Assembly (NCBI GenBank): GCA_050084515.1
Contig: CM114275.1
Coordinates: 20,584,001-20,648,000, forward strand
Length of the DNA: 64,000 nucleotides
Direction: 5' to 3'
DNA from: Blasia pusilla
Taxonomy: Eukaryota; Marchantiophyta; Marchantiopsida; Blasiales
This document shows, piece after piece, positions 11,601 through 24,790 of this stretch. The notes under the pieces were generated by a model. It worked only from the letters and a program-made list of their open reading frames with translations. It searched no databases and was not told where the DNA came from. A program made the position numbers and the translations under genes. Position 1 is the first letter of the stretch, and each line of letters starts with the position of its first letter.

Positions 11601-14380
11601 ATTCCCATGGCTATTATTTTAACTGGATATTTACCCTTTTTTTTCTGTCCCTGGCTGAGCTGGCAGTGGCTTTTGAGGCGGCAGGCACATTTACACTTAG
11701 TTTCCCGAGGGTCTGCTCCAGTCTCTGAGTTTGAGGTGATCTCCTTGCCTGTATTCACATTACATGCGCAGCTGCCAATTCAGTGCCGGTTGTTCTGATG
11801 GCCTCCATTTGAGACTTTTGAGATGTCAAGCCTCTAGGCAAACCCTTGCCAATTCCTTTCCTCTATATTTCTTTACTGCACGATTGCACATATGGTACTT
11901 CTGAGAATATCTCAGCTTTCCTACCCTAGTTTCATAGAGCAAGTACAAGATGGAAATTCATCAGACTTCCATCTGCAGTTTTCTTACATTTCACTGCTGT
12001 GTGCAGGTTTTGTTTGAATTGATCAGAGTACCTGATTGGGCATTCCTGTCTGTGGGTTCCGTTCAAGAAACTACCTTAGGCCAGGGAGGCCAGGATTCGG
12101 TCTCTTACCATCCTGGGCTTTATTTGTCTCCTGGGCAGGTGGGTTGTATAGTACTCTTTTTACGGGTAACTGTATGTTGATTGCCAGACTGTTGATGAGA
12201 ATGGCATATGAAAATGAAGTGGATTCTCAAGGAGTTGCAAGTGACAAGAATATGAAGGTTATGCTTTATGGTATTATTTGCCTGGGATTGTGTCTAGTCA
12301 TGTTGTGCTTCCCAGGTAGAGAGAGGTCTTCAGGATGCATGAATGAAAGAAGTCAGTAACCTTCATCAATTTGATTCAGTTAAGGGTTTTGACGGTCCCC
12401 AACATTGTTGGACGCAGAGGGAGGAGGTAGAGAAGCTCATCCAAGATTTACCAAAGTTCCGGCTGAAAGGAGTCCCAACGGACTGCAATTCATGTCCCAT
12501 TTGCTTAGATGAATTTGAGGTCGGGGTTGAGGTGAGGCTCGGCCCAATTCATTGTTATTTGAAATGTATTGGTAACAACTAGCCTCCTGTGTATATTACA
12601 CCTTGCATTTAATTTGGCTGTGCTAGGCATGCACGGGCACAGTGTTTGCTTAGCATCATTTGTGCCAAGATTGCATCTTGGTGATCATAAGTCACACTAG
12701 AAAAAGTATTGGGAATAATGCTGGCAACGTTTCCTCTATGAATAGACAATAGTTCGCCTTTTCTGTATTGCCACTATCTGGGACATATACAGAAAAGTTC
12801 TTTTTCAACATCTGCCCCCTCCTGTATGTGGGTGAAAGTGGGTTTGAGGCCATGAAGTATGTGCGCAGGGTAACACACTACTTTCTGTGCTTCTCAAGGT
12901 ACTCAAGAGCAGTCTGTAGGAGTTGAAATCCTGAAACTGATTGGTGTGATCATATATTTTTTAGTTGGATAGTCGTCTTATTTGCTGCAAGAGAGCCGAT
13001 GATACGATAGGCCAGTGAATTCCACTGCCCAGTTCAAATTACTTTGTATCATCAAGACCAGACTTTTCATAAGGGTATTTGTGGTGGACCAATGTGAGTT
13101 AAGAAAGAGGGAGAACTGTGTTCCCTGTTCCTTGCAGTTCAATAAACCGTTCTCCTGTTGAGAGTGGAAAAAAGAACATAGAAAACTGTTTATGAACCAG
13201 ATTTGAATTACTGGGGTCTGTGAAAAGATGCTTAGAAGCTCAAAGTCCCCTGTCATAGCTTTTCTTTTTACTAGAGCTTTCTCATGAGGGAGACAGTGGG
13301 AAGTCTGGGTCTTGAACCCATGGAACAATGTGTAGGATGGAACCTGCCAAATTAGATTGAGGAACTCGCATTGCTTTGTATGAAGTATGGCTGTAAGCCA
13401 TACTTCATCGTTTTCTTTTGTTCTGAGATCTATTCGTCTTAATCTGTGTTGCACTCATTAGCACAAATTCTGATCCTACCTGAAGATACTGATCTCCATG
13501 GTGTTGAAACCTGGCCACTTTTGTGTGAGAATGGTAATCTTATTCTCAAGAAGTAGCGACTGACATCGATTTGTTGTGCATGGGTCTTCCTTGAAATGTC
13601 GTCCTTTTCCGGGCAATTTAAAGCTTCAGTGTGAAATTTGGCAATTAAGTTGTGGTTTTCAGTAATTTAGTTTCAGATTTGTTGTCTACGGTCGCATTCC
13701 CACTACTACTGGTAGAGTGTTTTATCATCCAAGTTTTAGATTCATAGTGGTGGCATATATTTTATGAACACTTTTTAACAATTTTGTTGTGTTGACATTG
13801 GGTTCAGGTGCGAGGCCTACCATGTGCACACAACTTCCATGTTGCGTGCATTGATGAATGGTTACGGCTTAATATCAAATGCCCACACTGTCGCTCCCCT
13901 GTCTTCCCGGAGCTTGAATTTTCTGCTGGCACACCATCTCCTTCACAGCCCTACCCCACAGGGAGTGGAAGTGGAGTTGAGACGAGTCAAGGTGGTTTGG
14001 TGTCCACTGGTAATCGAAGTCGGCTCATAAGAGCACAACCTGGTGTGGGCCAAAGCAATCTCTTGAGATTACAAGATTTGCTACGAACAATGCACAGTCG
14101 TGAGCCACATTTGGATGAACCTGCAGTCCCTGTACAGCCTCCCCAAGATAACTACACCGAGACACCCCAAGGTTCAGACCAAAGTGAGTCTGTGAGTGTG
14201 AAAGTTGATGACGGTAGTTCGGGTGAAGCAGGGGCACCTCCTGACACAGCTCTCAGAGACGCACCATCTCAAAGTAGCTCTGACACGTCTTTGAGGGCAG
14301 AGGGATCTAGGTATAGTCAACGGAACCATGTTGAACCGGTGGTAGTGATAGTGGATAGATCACCTCTGGATAGGATGTAG
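8634..14380 (+). CDS. SIS3: SIS3-like RING-H2 E3 ubiquitin ligase, complete, 10 exons, 441 aa
   Basis: Exons are 8634-8659, 9455-9493, 9945-10011, 10259-10332, 11097-11235, 11443-11535, 11667-11735, 12007-12138, 12418-12531 and 13808-14380. All introns are GT-AG and the phases join without a stop. The protein starts MGRGVDFKWFDGFFLSM, matching the N-terminus of Arabidopsis SIS3 (At3g47990). Hydrophobic segments lie near residues 12-28, 41-59, 84-108 and 124-143, so it is probably a multi-pass membrane protein. The conserved IRVPDWAF is near residue 175. The RING-H2 has all eight ligands: C239, C242, C257, H259, H262, C265, C276, C279. Its cytosolic RING would recruit an E2 and transfer ubiquitin. 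SIS3 in Arabidopsis promotes sugar response during early seedling growth. Intron 9 (1276 bp) splits the RING after residue 251. The Ser/Pro/Gln-rich tail (about 160 residues after the RING) is longer than I recall for the roughly 360-residue Arabidopsis protein. The first two exons are short (26 and 39 bp) and easily missed. Confidence 0.95.
12532..13807 (+). other. SIS3 intron 9, 1276 bp
   Basis: This long intron divides the RING-H2 coding sequence. It contains GGGTCTTGAACCC near 13310, which resembles a Pol III B box on the minus strand (possible SINE trace), but no A box at the right distance. Nothing else is recognised. Confidence 0.6.
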
Positions 14381-16894
14381 TACACTCTGGCATTGTCCTG
14401 CTCTTGTAACTCTAGATCTATAGTTAGTCATGCTTCTACATTTTATTTTTTTGGGAATATGGTGCGAATTAGCTAGATTGCAGGTCCTTACAAGAGGCTA
14501 TACTCACACCTCAATTAGTTTTTTGTGATGGTCGAATTTGAGTCTACACGGGTGAAACCACAGTAGTGGTTCTTATGACACCCTTCCATTTGAGATTGGG
14601 GCCGAAGAGGAGTCTGCTCTGGATGACCACCCACTGCAGTGGTTACCAGAGATTTCAACCGTGCAATTTGCATTGCAGACCTGGGTAGGTGGGTAGATAC
14701 AATGGAATATACCATAACCTCCGCATGACCTGGAACAAACGAGCATTGTTTGTGACTAAATCAGCCTACCTTGTAGATAAAGCAGAGAAGTTATTTGGAG
14801 AGATTCTGGAGTTGTTCGGAGAAACAAGGATCTAAAATTTTTAGTTGTTTTGGACGACTACCGTCACCCAACTTATCCACTCGGCACCAGAATTTTTAAA
14901 CCCTCAAAGCAATGTTATGAGTTCTACGTCGAAAGAAATCCGAGACGTTTGGAATAAAAGTCTCCAGCGCAAGTTGAACTCAGAGATCACCCGCCTTATG
15001 GTAGTTCTAATTGTGTGATTGTTCTAGAAATATCACTTTCAATTGATATCCGTGGACTAGATCTGAAAAGCGGGGAAATGAACCTTTAACAATTCATGCT
15101 GCACGGACAAGCGAACATCCTGAGATGGATTGACAGAGACCGATAAGAGCTGGTACCGGAAGTGAAAGGGTAGCGTTCTTCAGCAGGAGAATAGCGTCCC
15201 GACCATGCGCGACGAGATATTTTTCACAAGTACTCTCTTCCAGATGGGTGCGCCTAAATTACGCACGAGGATCAGGAAACAAGGAAGAACGAAGGTTGGT
15301 AGCAACAAGTATCTTCACCAGACCAGCAGTCACGGGAGGAATTTAGCGAGCCGGTGATGTTCAGGCCCCCCCCCCAAAGTTGGAAGTCACGGCGTGTCCG
15401 AACCCACTACGAAGGTTATCGAGATGTGAAAGACCCGAACAAAGCCATGTGCATGCGGTCATTGTTGGATCCAGAGCGAATGCAAACCTCTGGAAGGCTC
15501 ACGAAGTTAGTATTAGAAAGAATGCTTCCAATGCCCTCGGTGGCCCCGAATTGCTCCGACTGCACTAGATGAGGCTCACCATTGCTTGCAGCAAGTAAAC
15601 AAGGAAGACTACTGAAATCGACTCTGAAATAAAATGAGAATTCACAGGTAGAATTGACGTAACGAAATGGCAGCACTAGGCCATTTCCACTCCAGAAAGT
15701 GGTAAAACCACAGGTAAAAAAAAGGTTATACCTTCCCACGGCTACAGCAAAAATTCAGCCTGATCGAGTTCAGGCACTCTAGCTACATTGGCTGAGATGA
15801 CTAGTGCTACGCCATCAAGGTTCAAGGAGATTTTGGTATCGTAGGAAAGCCCAGAAGCCCACTCGCATTGCCAGGATGCATGCACATAGCTCAAGCGAGT
15901 GTCTCAGGTTTTAGGACTGAATGTGAGAGGGTCGATTATGTGAGGATCTGATGAGATTTCCGAGCTTAGGTTGAAAGGTTCAAGTGCAAGTCTGAATTCA
16001 AGGAGTATCAGGAATTATAGTATTCAGATATGAGCTGGTCAGCTGCAGTAGGAGATCTGAGGGCCTATCCAACTTGTCTAGAGTGAGCCCTAGATTCGAG
16101 AGGCGCAAAAACGTTGTCAAACTTCAATTAGGTGTCTAAAATCCGGGTCTCATGGAGGGCCGCTCAGTTGCGGCGATTATTATTGGAGAGAGTCTTCTTG
16201 ATTTGCAAACACTTCTTTGTTTGACATGTGGAAGTCGGACAACAAGGAAATGTTTTCTATTCTACGAGCAAAAGAATGTTCCCCTCTTCAACGGGCAGCA
16301 AGAAATAGATTTTGTAGGCAACTTAATTAATTAGTCCATGCACTTTCATGCATGGCACGGGATGCCGACTAGTAGTGCATGTAACCATCGGTGAACGTAA
16401 CACAAGCTGCCGAATACTTCAATTTTAGAATTAACTGGACTTTTGGACATTTCCTACGTCCAAAAGTTTTGGGCAGTGAAATTTAGCAACGCCCATGGGT
16501 TGCGAGGCCGCCAGGCCTATGAGATGTGGCTCTAAGGGTCCCATGTACTTCTGGGGGTTGCACACGACCCCAAGTAATCTATTTCTGCTTGGAGCCGCCA
16601 GCCACTACCATAATCTCTACTAAAGGGTGATCTTCAAATTTTAAAAAGCCTATATATTTTTTCCTTCTTCTTTTAATTGTCTTCTCTTAATTGAAATTTT
16701 TTTTGGAAATTACATGTGTCAACACCATAAGAACCCTTAGAGGACATATGTCAACACATGAAGCTGGTAACAGCAGAGGAACCAAAGCATGCCATAAAAG
16801 CATCACTGAGGGCCGGAGGTGCGATAGGGGAGAGGGTCGACCAAGGCGATACACTCGACCAAAGGGCCCGAGTCCGAAGGAGACTTATTTGTCT
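14381..16894. other. SIS3 3' flank and intergenic DNA, no gene seen
   Basis: AATAAA at about 14954 is a possible distant polyadenylation signal. Open frames are short and none resembles a known family. An imperfect 10-bp inverted repeat built on ACTTTTGGAC lies near 16438-16468. Confidence 0.45.
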
Positions 16895-16941
16895 AAAGAG
16901 GATGGAGTTTGAGGAGGGTTTCCTCAAACTCCATCCTCTTT
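16895..16941. repeat. Perfect 21-bp hairpin with 5-bp loop
   Basis: The left arm 16895-16915 (AAAGAGGATGGAGTTTGAGG plus A) is the exact reverse complement of 16921-16941, around the loop GGGTT. It could be a snap-back duplication or the end of a small foldback element. No flanking target duplication was seen. Confidence 0.9.
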
Positions 16942-17639
16942 TAATTATTTTGATAATGTCGGCGGGTTTCAGCCGGTTTAGGCATTTATTTTCCCTACGT
17001 CCGTAATTGAAAAGTTGTTTTCAATCTCGGAAATTGAAAACCCCCCCACCTTCCCCCTCCCATGCCTCCACCTTTCCCTCCCTCCTTCCGTTCACGGTTG
17101 CTTCCCTAGCATTTGGTTCTATCTCTACACTTTTCTTCTCATATCGTCTATTCTTTTTCACTTTTAGTAGTGTAGATTTTTTTATTTCCTTATTTTGATT
17201 TTAGATCTTAGAGAATCGAAGATTTCATCCTTATGTTCTTGCTAACTCTCTATTTTTTGGTTGTAACTCAATTTATTCTTCTCGTCTTGTTCTTTTTCAT
17301 GGAAAAGGTAAATGGTTCCTCCATTGTTCTCGTGTTGTCTTGTGCTTTTGGTTGATGATGAATGACTACACCGAGCCGCATCTCCTCTTCTTGGTATATT
17401 TTAACATGATCAATAGTATTTGCATGTCTTTTTATTATGATGATATACTAAGAAGAGATTTTTAAGAACCTTTATGAGATTTCTTTCATGTGAGTGTGAA
17501 CACATTTGACTTCCTCTGTCATATGTTAAGAATCCGATTGACTGTTAATCCTCCGTATTCCCTATAATTGTTACTGAACAAGTTGTTGAGTGTTGAGAGA
17601 TAAGTTGCTATTACTCAATGACGGCTTGCCATAGGGGAT
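16942..17639. other. AT-rich sequence upstream of the Harbinger remnant
   Basis: T-rich and C-rich runs occur, with one short open frame at 17007-17198 of low complexity. It may include the 5' part of the Harbinger element, but no terminal inverted repeat was identified. Confidence 0.35.
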
Positions 17640-18560
17640 CAAATAAAAGGGATTGTAGAGCTCTTTGGTATTGAAAAATCTACAACTGTGCAAGGTTTCT
17701 TAAGAGTCATCAATGCACTTGTGGAGTTGACTCATGGGGTAGTGAATTGGCCAAAAGGACAACATATGGATTGGGTAAAATCTGATTTTGAAACATAACA
17801 TGACTATGTGAATTGTTGTGGTGCAATTGATATCATTCACTTTCTCTTAAATTTACTACTAGGTGCAAATTCTATAGTATACTTTAGTCAAACAAATAAA
17901 TCTTATATCTGTGCAATGTAAGTTATCCTTGATTCAAGACTATGGTTCTTGGATGTGCAAAACATCTTGCTTCTATTTTTGATACTCGAATTCTCTTAAA
18001 CTGACGATTCTTCCAAAATGCCACTTCCCACTAAAGGGTCTTAGATGGACTTTCACTGGCTTTAAGACATGGTAAGTATTTGGAAGTACGTATACTACTG
18101 GTGATGCAATATGTTTAAGAATTTGGAATTATATTATTGGTGATGTACGATATCCATTCTTGCCATAGCTTTTAGTTCCTCATTCTAGAGCAGCTATTGG
18201 AAAAAAAGATACTTTGAACTATTATCATTCTTCCATGAGAATGTGTGTGAAGGGAGTTTTTGCCCAACTAAAAGGGACATGACGCATTATTAACCAACTC
18301 ATTGACATTCTTACCTTATAGAGACTATCGAACATGATCTTTGTTGCGTATATTCTTCATAACATCATGATAAATATAAAAGATTATGTTTTCAATTGTC
18401 TCATACATCCATCCTCCTTGAGAGAGATGCACATAGTAGAGGGGGTTGTTACTTTCCTCCAAACAATGAAACAACATTTGATGGGAGGAAAAATTGGGAT
18501 GCTCATTTTTACCATGTTATGGCAAGAGTTTAATGGTAATCTTAACACCTCAATACAGTT
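17640..18560 (+). pseudogene. PIF/Harbinger transposase (DDE_Tnp_4) remnant
   Basis: Several frames together give a HARBI1-like transposase: ELFGIEKSTTVQGF near 17655, then VVNWPKGQHMDWV, NCCGAID (first Asp) at 17811-17831, VILDSRLWFLDV, NYIIGD (second Asp) at 18127-18144, YPFLP, and NYYHSSMRMCVKGVFAQLKG. The catalytic Glu position, normally V-E-R/N in this motif, reads V-K-G with Lys at 18250-18252. Stops and frameshifts are frequent. The MYB-like partner gene of this superfamily was not found nearby. Confidence 0.8.
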
Positions 18561-18794
18561 GTGTCATGATATAAGTACATTATATATTCATATATATGTC
18601 TATCAAATAAGTAAATTATGTAAGCACAATTTTATTTAATATGTCTTATACATCAATCATGAAAACATGTAAATGAAGTTCAGTTATTCTTAAATGTAAA
18701 ATCTCAAGATCTTATTTCAAAACTCCAACTAATTACATGAGACAATGCTCTAGATATATCATTGTGAGAGCATTTGCATTATGTTGTAAAACTT

Positions 18795-18935
18795 GTAGTT
18801 CGTGTCATGTGCATACATATCGCTACATAGCGTACATCGCTCTCACTAATCAAACACAAGACTAACTAACTCATCCAGTGAAAATAAACACAAGAAAATC
18901 GTTACTAAAATATCTCCAATAAAATAGGTAAAATA
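18795..18935 (-). repeat. LTR fragment of the methyltransferase-element family (1)
   Basis: GTGCATACATATCGCTACAT and the A/C-rich sequence that follows match 20243-20375 and 42665-42770, and the reverse complement matches the region downstream of the copy D PHD at 48700-48725. This marks it as LTR or 3' UTR sequence of the copy A/B family on the minus strand. Confidence 0.6.
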
Positions 18936-18958
18936 TCACAAAACACAAATAGCTTCAT

Positions 18959-20240
<1,282 letters not shown>

Positions 20241-20242
20241 GA

Positions 20243-20375
20243 TTTTCGTGCGCATACATATCGCTACAAAACATACATTGTTGTCACCGAAATATACACA
20301 CAAACACCCACGATCCCATGCCAACTCATGGAATATACACAACTAGACGAGAGATACCAAAATATCTGTAGTAAA
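20243..20375 (-). repeat. LTR fragment of the methyltransferase-element family (2)
   Basis: GCGCATACATATCGCTACAA and CACGATCCCATGCCAACTCA match 42665-42750 closely. Copy B sequence resumes on the other side of the chromovirus at 27533, so this fragment is probably the continuation of copy B's 3' end. Confidence 0.65.
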
Positions 20376-21372
20376 GGATTTCTATCAAGAGTTCAACAAT
20401 AAGTATCAATTGATCTGAATTCGTTCCCTTTAAGATTAGGATCTGGATTAGTAATTATATTTAAAGATTTTGAGTTGATTCTGTATAGTCTATGCATCAA
20501 CAAAGCATAAGGTGGATTTAACAGCAGCACCAGACTGAGTGTTTAACGTGTATAACTGAACATGGTTTTAACTATAAGGAGGTGAACTCCTCCTAAAACA
20601 GAATTAAATCAAAGGGAATGTCAAATTCCAGAGACATGGTGTTACATAAGTATTCTCGACAAGAAAAATAGCCTGCGGTGAGACATATGATCTCCCTCTG
20701 CCAAACTCATTCGAAACAGAGATGAGTGGAGAAATGATTCTCAATTAATACGTCGGTTCTTTACTTCTGCTTGAAGATACTGCTGTCTGTCTCCAACTCC
20801 ATCCTCAAAGCCATCAATAACAAGTGAGACTGATTCCGGGGTTCAAAGAGGAATAATTCTTCATTCCAAGAAGAGCAACTAATGTTGATTCTATGAAATG
20901 GGTCAGTTTCCTTCTTCAATGGCCGATCTTTAAGGGCGAGAGTCTTATGTCACAAGAGCTACTTTTCCTGGTAAGTATCTGACTATGAAAATGGAAAAAA
21001 GACCCTGCTTCGACTCCCGGCCCATGGTTCAAGGGGTCGAAAGCTTACACTCCTAACTGTAATTTTGTTTAACTTCTTCCTAAAGCTACCAACCGTTCGA
21101 CTCCTGCAGTGTTCACCGGATCAATATCTTCACTAAAAATTGTCACGTAACTGTCAAAAGTGTGAACTCGTGGAAAGGTAAACTCGTGATCCCTCAAACT
21201 CAGAATTAATTCCTAATGATTTAAGTGGGCCAATAACTGAACGTTCCTAGTTTCAAATAGATTCCAATTTATTCTTATTTCCTAATATGTATTCCCTACT
21301 CCTAAATCTAAGTGGAATATTCCTAACTAAGGGAATTATTGCCTAAAGGTATCTTATTTGTTTTGATTTCTT
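20376..21372. other. Unassigned sequence left of the chromovirus LTR similarity
   Basis: No coding similarity was recognised. By position it should be the distal part of the chromovirus 3' LTR, but it does not resemble the matching part of the right LTR (26499-27200). It may be an insertion or a rearranged LTR. Confidence 0.4.
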
Positions 21373-21707
21373 CTTTAGACTAAACATTGTGGTCCAAAAC
21401 ACAGTCAAATTCCCTAAACGCTAGTCGTGTTCGAAAATTGGTTCTCACCTCTTTGGCAACCAACCTTCCAAGACTCAACTCAACTCAACTTATCTCAAGT
21501 CTTGGTTTATGTTTGGTCTAGGTTTCTTGGTCGCGACCACTAACGCATGAAACACACACTCTGTTTTGCGTTTCGTCTCTTGGACTTCTCCAAGAGACCT
21601 TTCCAAAAGCCTCTCCAAAGCGCGATCATCGTAACGTGAGTCCACTAGAGTTCTGATGTTCCCCTTGACGCGTATTTGGTTTTAGTTTTGTTATGAGGGT
21701 CGCGACA
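21373..21707 (-). repeat. Chromovirus 3' LTR, recognisable part
   Basis: About 335 bp align with 27207-27532, for example CACAGTCAAATTCC and TTGGTTCTCACCTCTTTGGC in both. The boundary at 21707 is set by TGTCGCGACC on the minus strand directly after a polypurine tract. Differences from the right LTR (substitutions and small indels) show an old insertion. Confidence 0.85.
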
Positions 21708-21720
21708 CTCACCCCTCCTT
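21708..21720 (-). other. Polypurine tract of the chromovirus
   Basis: The minus strand reads AAGGAGGGGTGAG immediately before the 3' LTR TGTCGCG. This is the expected plus-strand primer position. Confidence 0.8.
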
Positions 21721-22204
21721 ACAAGGTTGATATCCTCATCAACGCAAACCTTTTTAATGTTAAGTTCTGGGAAGCCGACCCCTTAACACTGAATTGCGTT
21801 TTGATAGCTAACCCGCAATTCCTCTTTTTAGCTTAAGTGTTAGGCTGTCGCTTGCAACACTTAGATTTATTAGCTTTTCCACTTCAATCCGCCTAGACCA
21901 ATTCTGGAGAACTAATCTAAATTATCAAAATAAGCTAACTAAGTCTGCAACCTAATACTTCATTTATTCACTATTTGTAAACAATCGCTTGTTTACCTAG
22001 CCAATTTGTGGTCACTCATATTCTACTTAGGCGCGTCACTAAGTTCACTCATGTACATGAATGAGATGTTTTTCCTCCTTGACCTATAGCCTAAGCATAT
22101 GAAGAACTACTCATTGCCATGCACTACCAAACTCAAAACCACAATCACTAGCTTCGAATCTCCAAATCCATGCATTCTTTATTGCTACAACTAAACTTTT
22201 GTAG

Positions 22205-22483
22205 TTACAACGGGTTATTGGCCCAAGCTTCTTGGTCACAAGTTATGTCCTTTGCTTCACCATGTACTAACATGTGCCTATCTTGCATCCATTTGAAGTC
22301 TCGCAATGCCTCTTGCGCGTGTTCAAGATCTGCCTTTGCAATCCAAGTCGCCTCTTTCACATGGTAGCCTTTCCACTTGACCAAGTACTCGTACTTGGTG
22401 GCTCTACGTCTAGAATGCAGAATGGTCTCCACCTTGAACTCTGGTTTCTCATTTATGATGATTGGTTGTGGTCTCAACACCAT
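22205..22483 (-). pseudogene. Chromodomain at integrase C-terminus
   Basis: EYLVKWKGYHVKEATWIAKA is a classic chromodomain core with aromatic residues at Y, W and W. In chromoviruses this domain binds methylated histone H3 and directs integration into heterochromatin. It contrasts with the PHD finger found at the same position in copies A-D. Confidence 0.93.
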
Positions 22484-22486
22484 CCT

Positions 22487-23647
22487 TCATTCCGGACGCA
22501 CATTGTCTTGAAGGCACTTCTTTAATAATGACACATGGAAAGTCGGGTGAATCTTGAACTTGTTTGGCAGCTCCAAAGTATACACATCCTCAAACGGCTT
22601 TGCCTTGATCATATACGGTCCAACATACTTGGATGATAATTTTGCAGAAAATTCCTTTGGAAGAGTGAGATTCTTTACACTCGACCACACTTGTTCCCCA
22701 ACTTGGAAACTCACTTGGCGTCGACCCTTGTTAGCATGCTTCACGTACCTTAGTTGAGCCTTTGCAAGACTTCTTCTTGCTTGCTCTTGTCATTCCTGCA
22801 TTTCCACTAACAAACATTCCGCCATTGCTTGACAAGTGTGTGCCGATGTAGCGCCCCTCAAAAGGGCCAAGTCAAGAGGCCCTTCTGGTTCTATTTGATA
22901 CGCCAGAAGAAACGAAGATTCTCTAGTTGCAAAATGCTTGGTCGAGTTGTAACAATACTCAGCCATGCTTAGCCACTTGCCCAATCTCGTTGGTTTGCAC
23001 TCACGTAATTCCTTAAGTATTGGTTCACAACCGAGTTCACTTTTTCCGTTTGCCCATCCGTTTGAGGATGGAAAGCGGTAGTAAAGCTGAGTTTGGTCAT
23101 GAACCTCATGAATAGATGTTTCCAAAAGACACTGGTAAACTTCGGATCTTGATTGGACACAATCCTCCTAGGCAATCCATGAGCTCGCCACCAACTATCC
23201 AGGAAGAGTTGGGAAGTCATATAGGCCGTCGTAGAATCTCTCGTCGGTACAAACCAACTTCCCCAACTTGCTAAATCGATCAACTATCACAACTATAGCG
23301 TTGTATCCCTTAGATTCCGAAAGACTCATAATGAAATCCATGCTAATGCTTTGCAAGGTTCCCTCCGGGATCAGCAAAGGATGAAGTAAGCCTTGCTTCT
23401 GCGCATAAGAAACTTTGTTTGCCTGACAGGTCACGCATGTCTTCACATATTGAGCAACATCTTCCTTCACGTTGGGCCAGTAGAACCTCTTGGCCAAAAC
23501 AACAAGAGTGGATTTCTCCCCTTTGTGTCCTGCCAAAGGTCCGTCATGACATGCCGCAAATACTTTGGTCCGTAGCTTGCCTTGGCCCACATAGATCTTG
23601 CTCTGCTTAAACCTTAGCAAACCGTGCCTCAAACTTAGATTGGCCAC
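22487..23647 (-). pseudogene. Chromovirus integrase
   Basis: The zinc-binding part is seen as HDGPLAGHKG and CVTCQANK, the first Asp in MDFIMSLSES, and the Glu in TDGQTEKVN. The second Asp segment reads VSNQDPKFTS, so the usual S-D is S-N. A GPY/F module is present as KYVGPYMI, followed by IHPTFHVSLLKKC. Three frame changes break the reading frame. Confidence 0.92.
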
Positions 23648-24135
23648 CTTCTCGCCCAGTTCAACTTCCCAAGGTACTCACTCGCTTGCGCATCCTTCAT
23701 GTATCCTTCATGAATCCTTCTTTCCAGGTCTATTTCATTAGGGAACATTGCTCTCAAGACTTGTGTCGTCGATGGCATATGCTCATCCCTACGACTTATT
23801 GCATCTGGAATGACATTCTTGTGGATAAGCTCCACATTCATCAACGCCAAGATATCATGCCATCAAAGTTGCTTTGGTGTTATGCAATCATGTGTCTCAA
23901 AATACTTGAGCGATATGTTATCGGTGAATACTGGAGTCTTGTGAAGTCCCAAATAGTGACGCCACTTCCTCAAACAATGAACCACCGCGAACAACTCTTT
24001 CTCATGAGTGGGCCATCTCCTTTTGGTGTTGCTAAGCTTCTTGCTCTCGTATGCTACATGTCTCCCTTTTTGCACCAATATTCGTGCAATCGCGAAATCA
24101 CTAGCATCTCTAGTGTTTTCGAATAGATGAGTCAT
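23635..24135 (-). pseudogene. Chromovirus RNase H
   Basis: TRDASDFAIARILVQKGRHV, VAYESKKLSN, HEKELFAVVHCLRKWRHYL and FTDNISLKYF are the usual Ty3 RNase H blocks with the D-E-D acidic residues. The region before the first block is missing: the preceding RT ends at YIDD only a few codons upstream. Confidence 0.9.
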
Positions 24136-24790
24136 CTATATAGATGATCACATACTTATCCGTCTCCTTATGAAAGATGGAGTTCATCAAAGTGGTGAAC
24201 TTTGGAGGTGCATTACAAAGATCAAAAGGCATTACCACAAACTTGAACAAACCGTATCTCGTCCTACATGCAGTCTTCTCTACATCCACTTCGGCAATCC
24301 GAATCTAATAATATCCTGATTTCAGGTCCATCCGGCTGAAATACTTGGCACCTGAAAATCGATCAAAGAGATCATCCATCCTTGTAAGAGGAAATTTTTT
24401 CCTTACCGTCACTTTATTCAGCGCCCGGTAATCAACACAGAGTCTCAACTTTCCATCCTTCTTCTTCACAAAGAGAACTGGCGCTCCATAAGGTGACTTG
24501 CTAGTTCGGATGTAACCCCTCCCTAGGAGTTCACCCAACAATTTCTTCAACTTTGCAAGTTCTTCTTGATTCAACCTATATGGCGTTGTTGAAGGTGGTT
24601 GAGATCCGGGTATCACCGCTATCTTATGATCAACCGCCCTTTGTGGTGGCAACTCAATCGGAAGCTCCTTAGTCAAAACATCTCCAAATTCTTTCACAAA
24701 TTTCTTGAGTGTTTCAAGGATTTCCCTTGAAGCTGAGTTGTGATCTCTGCATCTCGCACTTGTGTCATCCTTACTTGTCTCATCAAGCAA
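24130..24790 (-). pseudogene. Chromovirus reverse transcriptase
   Basis: Blocks include [71 protein letters not shown] and IIYIDD near 24140. A stop follows KSGYY. The thumb and connection region between YIDD and RNase H is absent, an internal deletion of roughly 400 bp judged from family spacing. Confidence 0.92.

Noticed and set aside
13290-13330. B-box-like GGGTTCAAGACCC on the minus strand in SIS3 intron 9
   Set aside because: A lone B box without A box or poly-A/T tail is too little to call a SINE.
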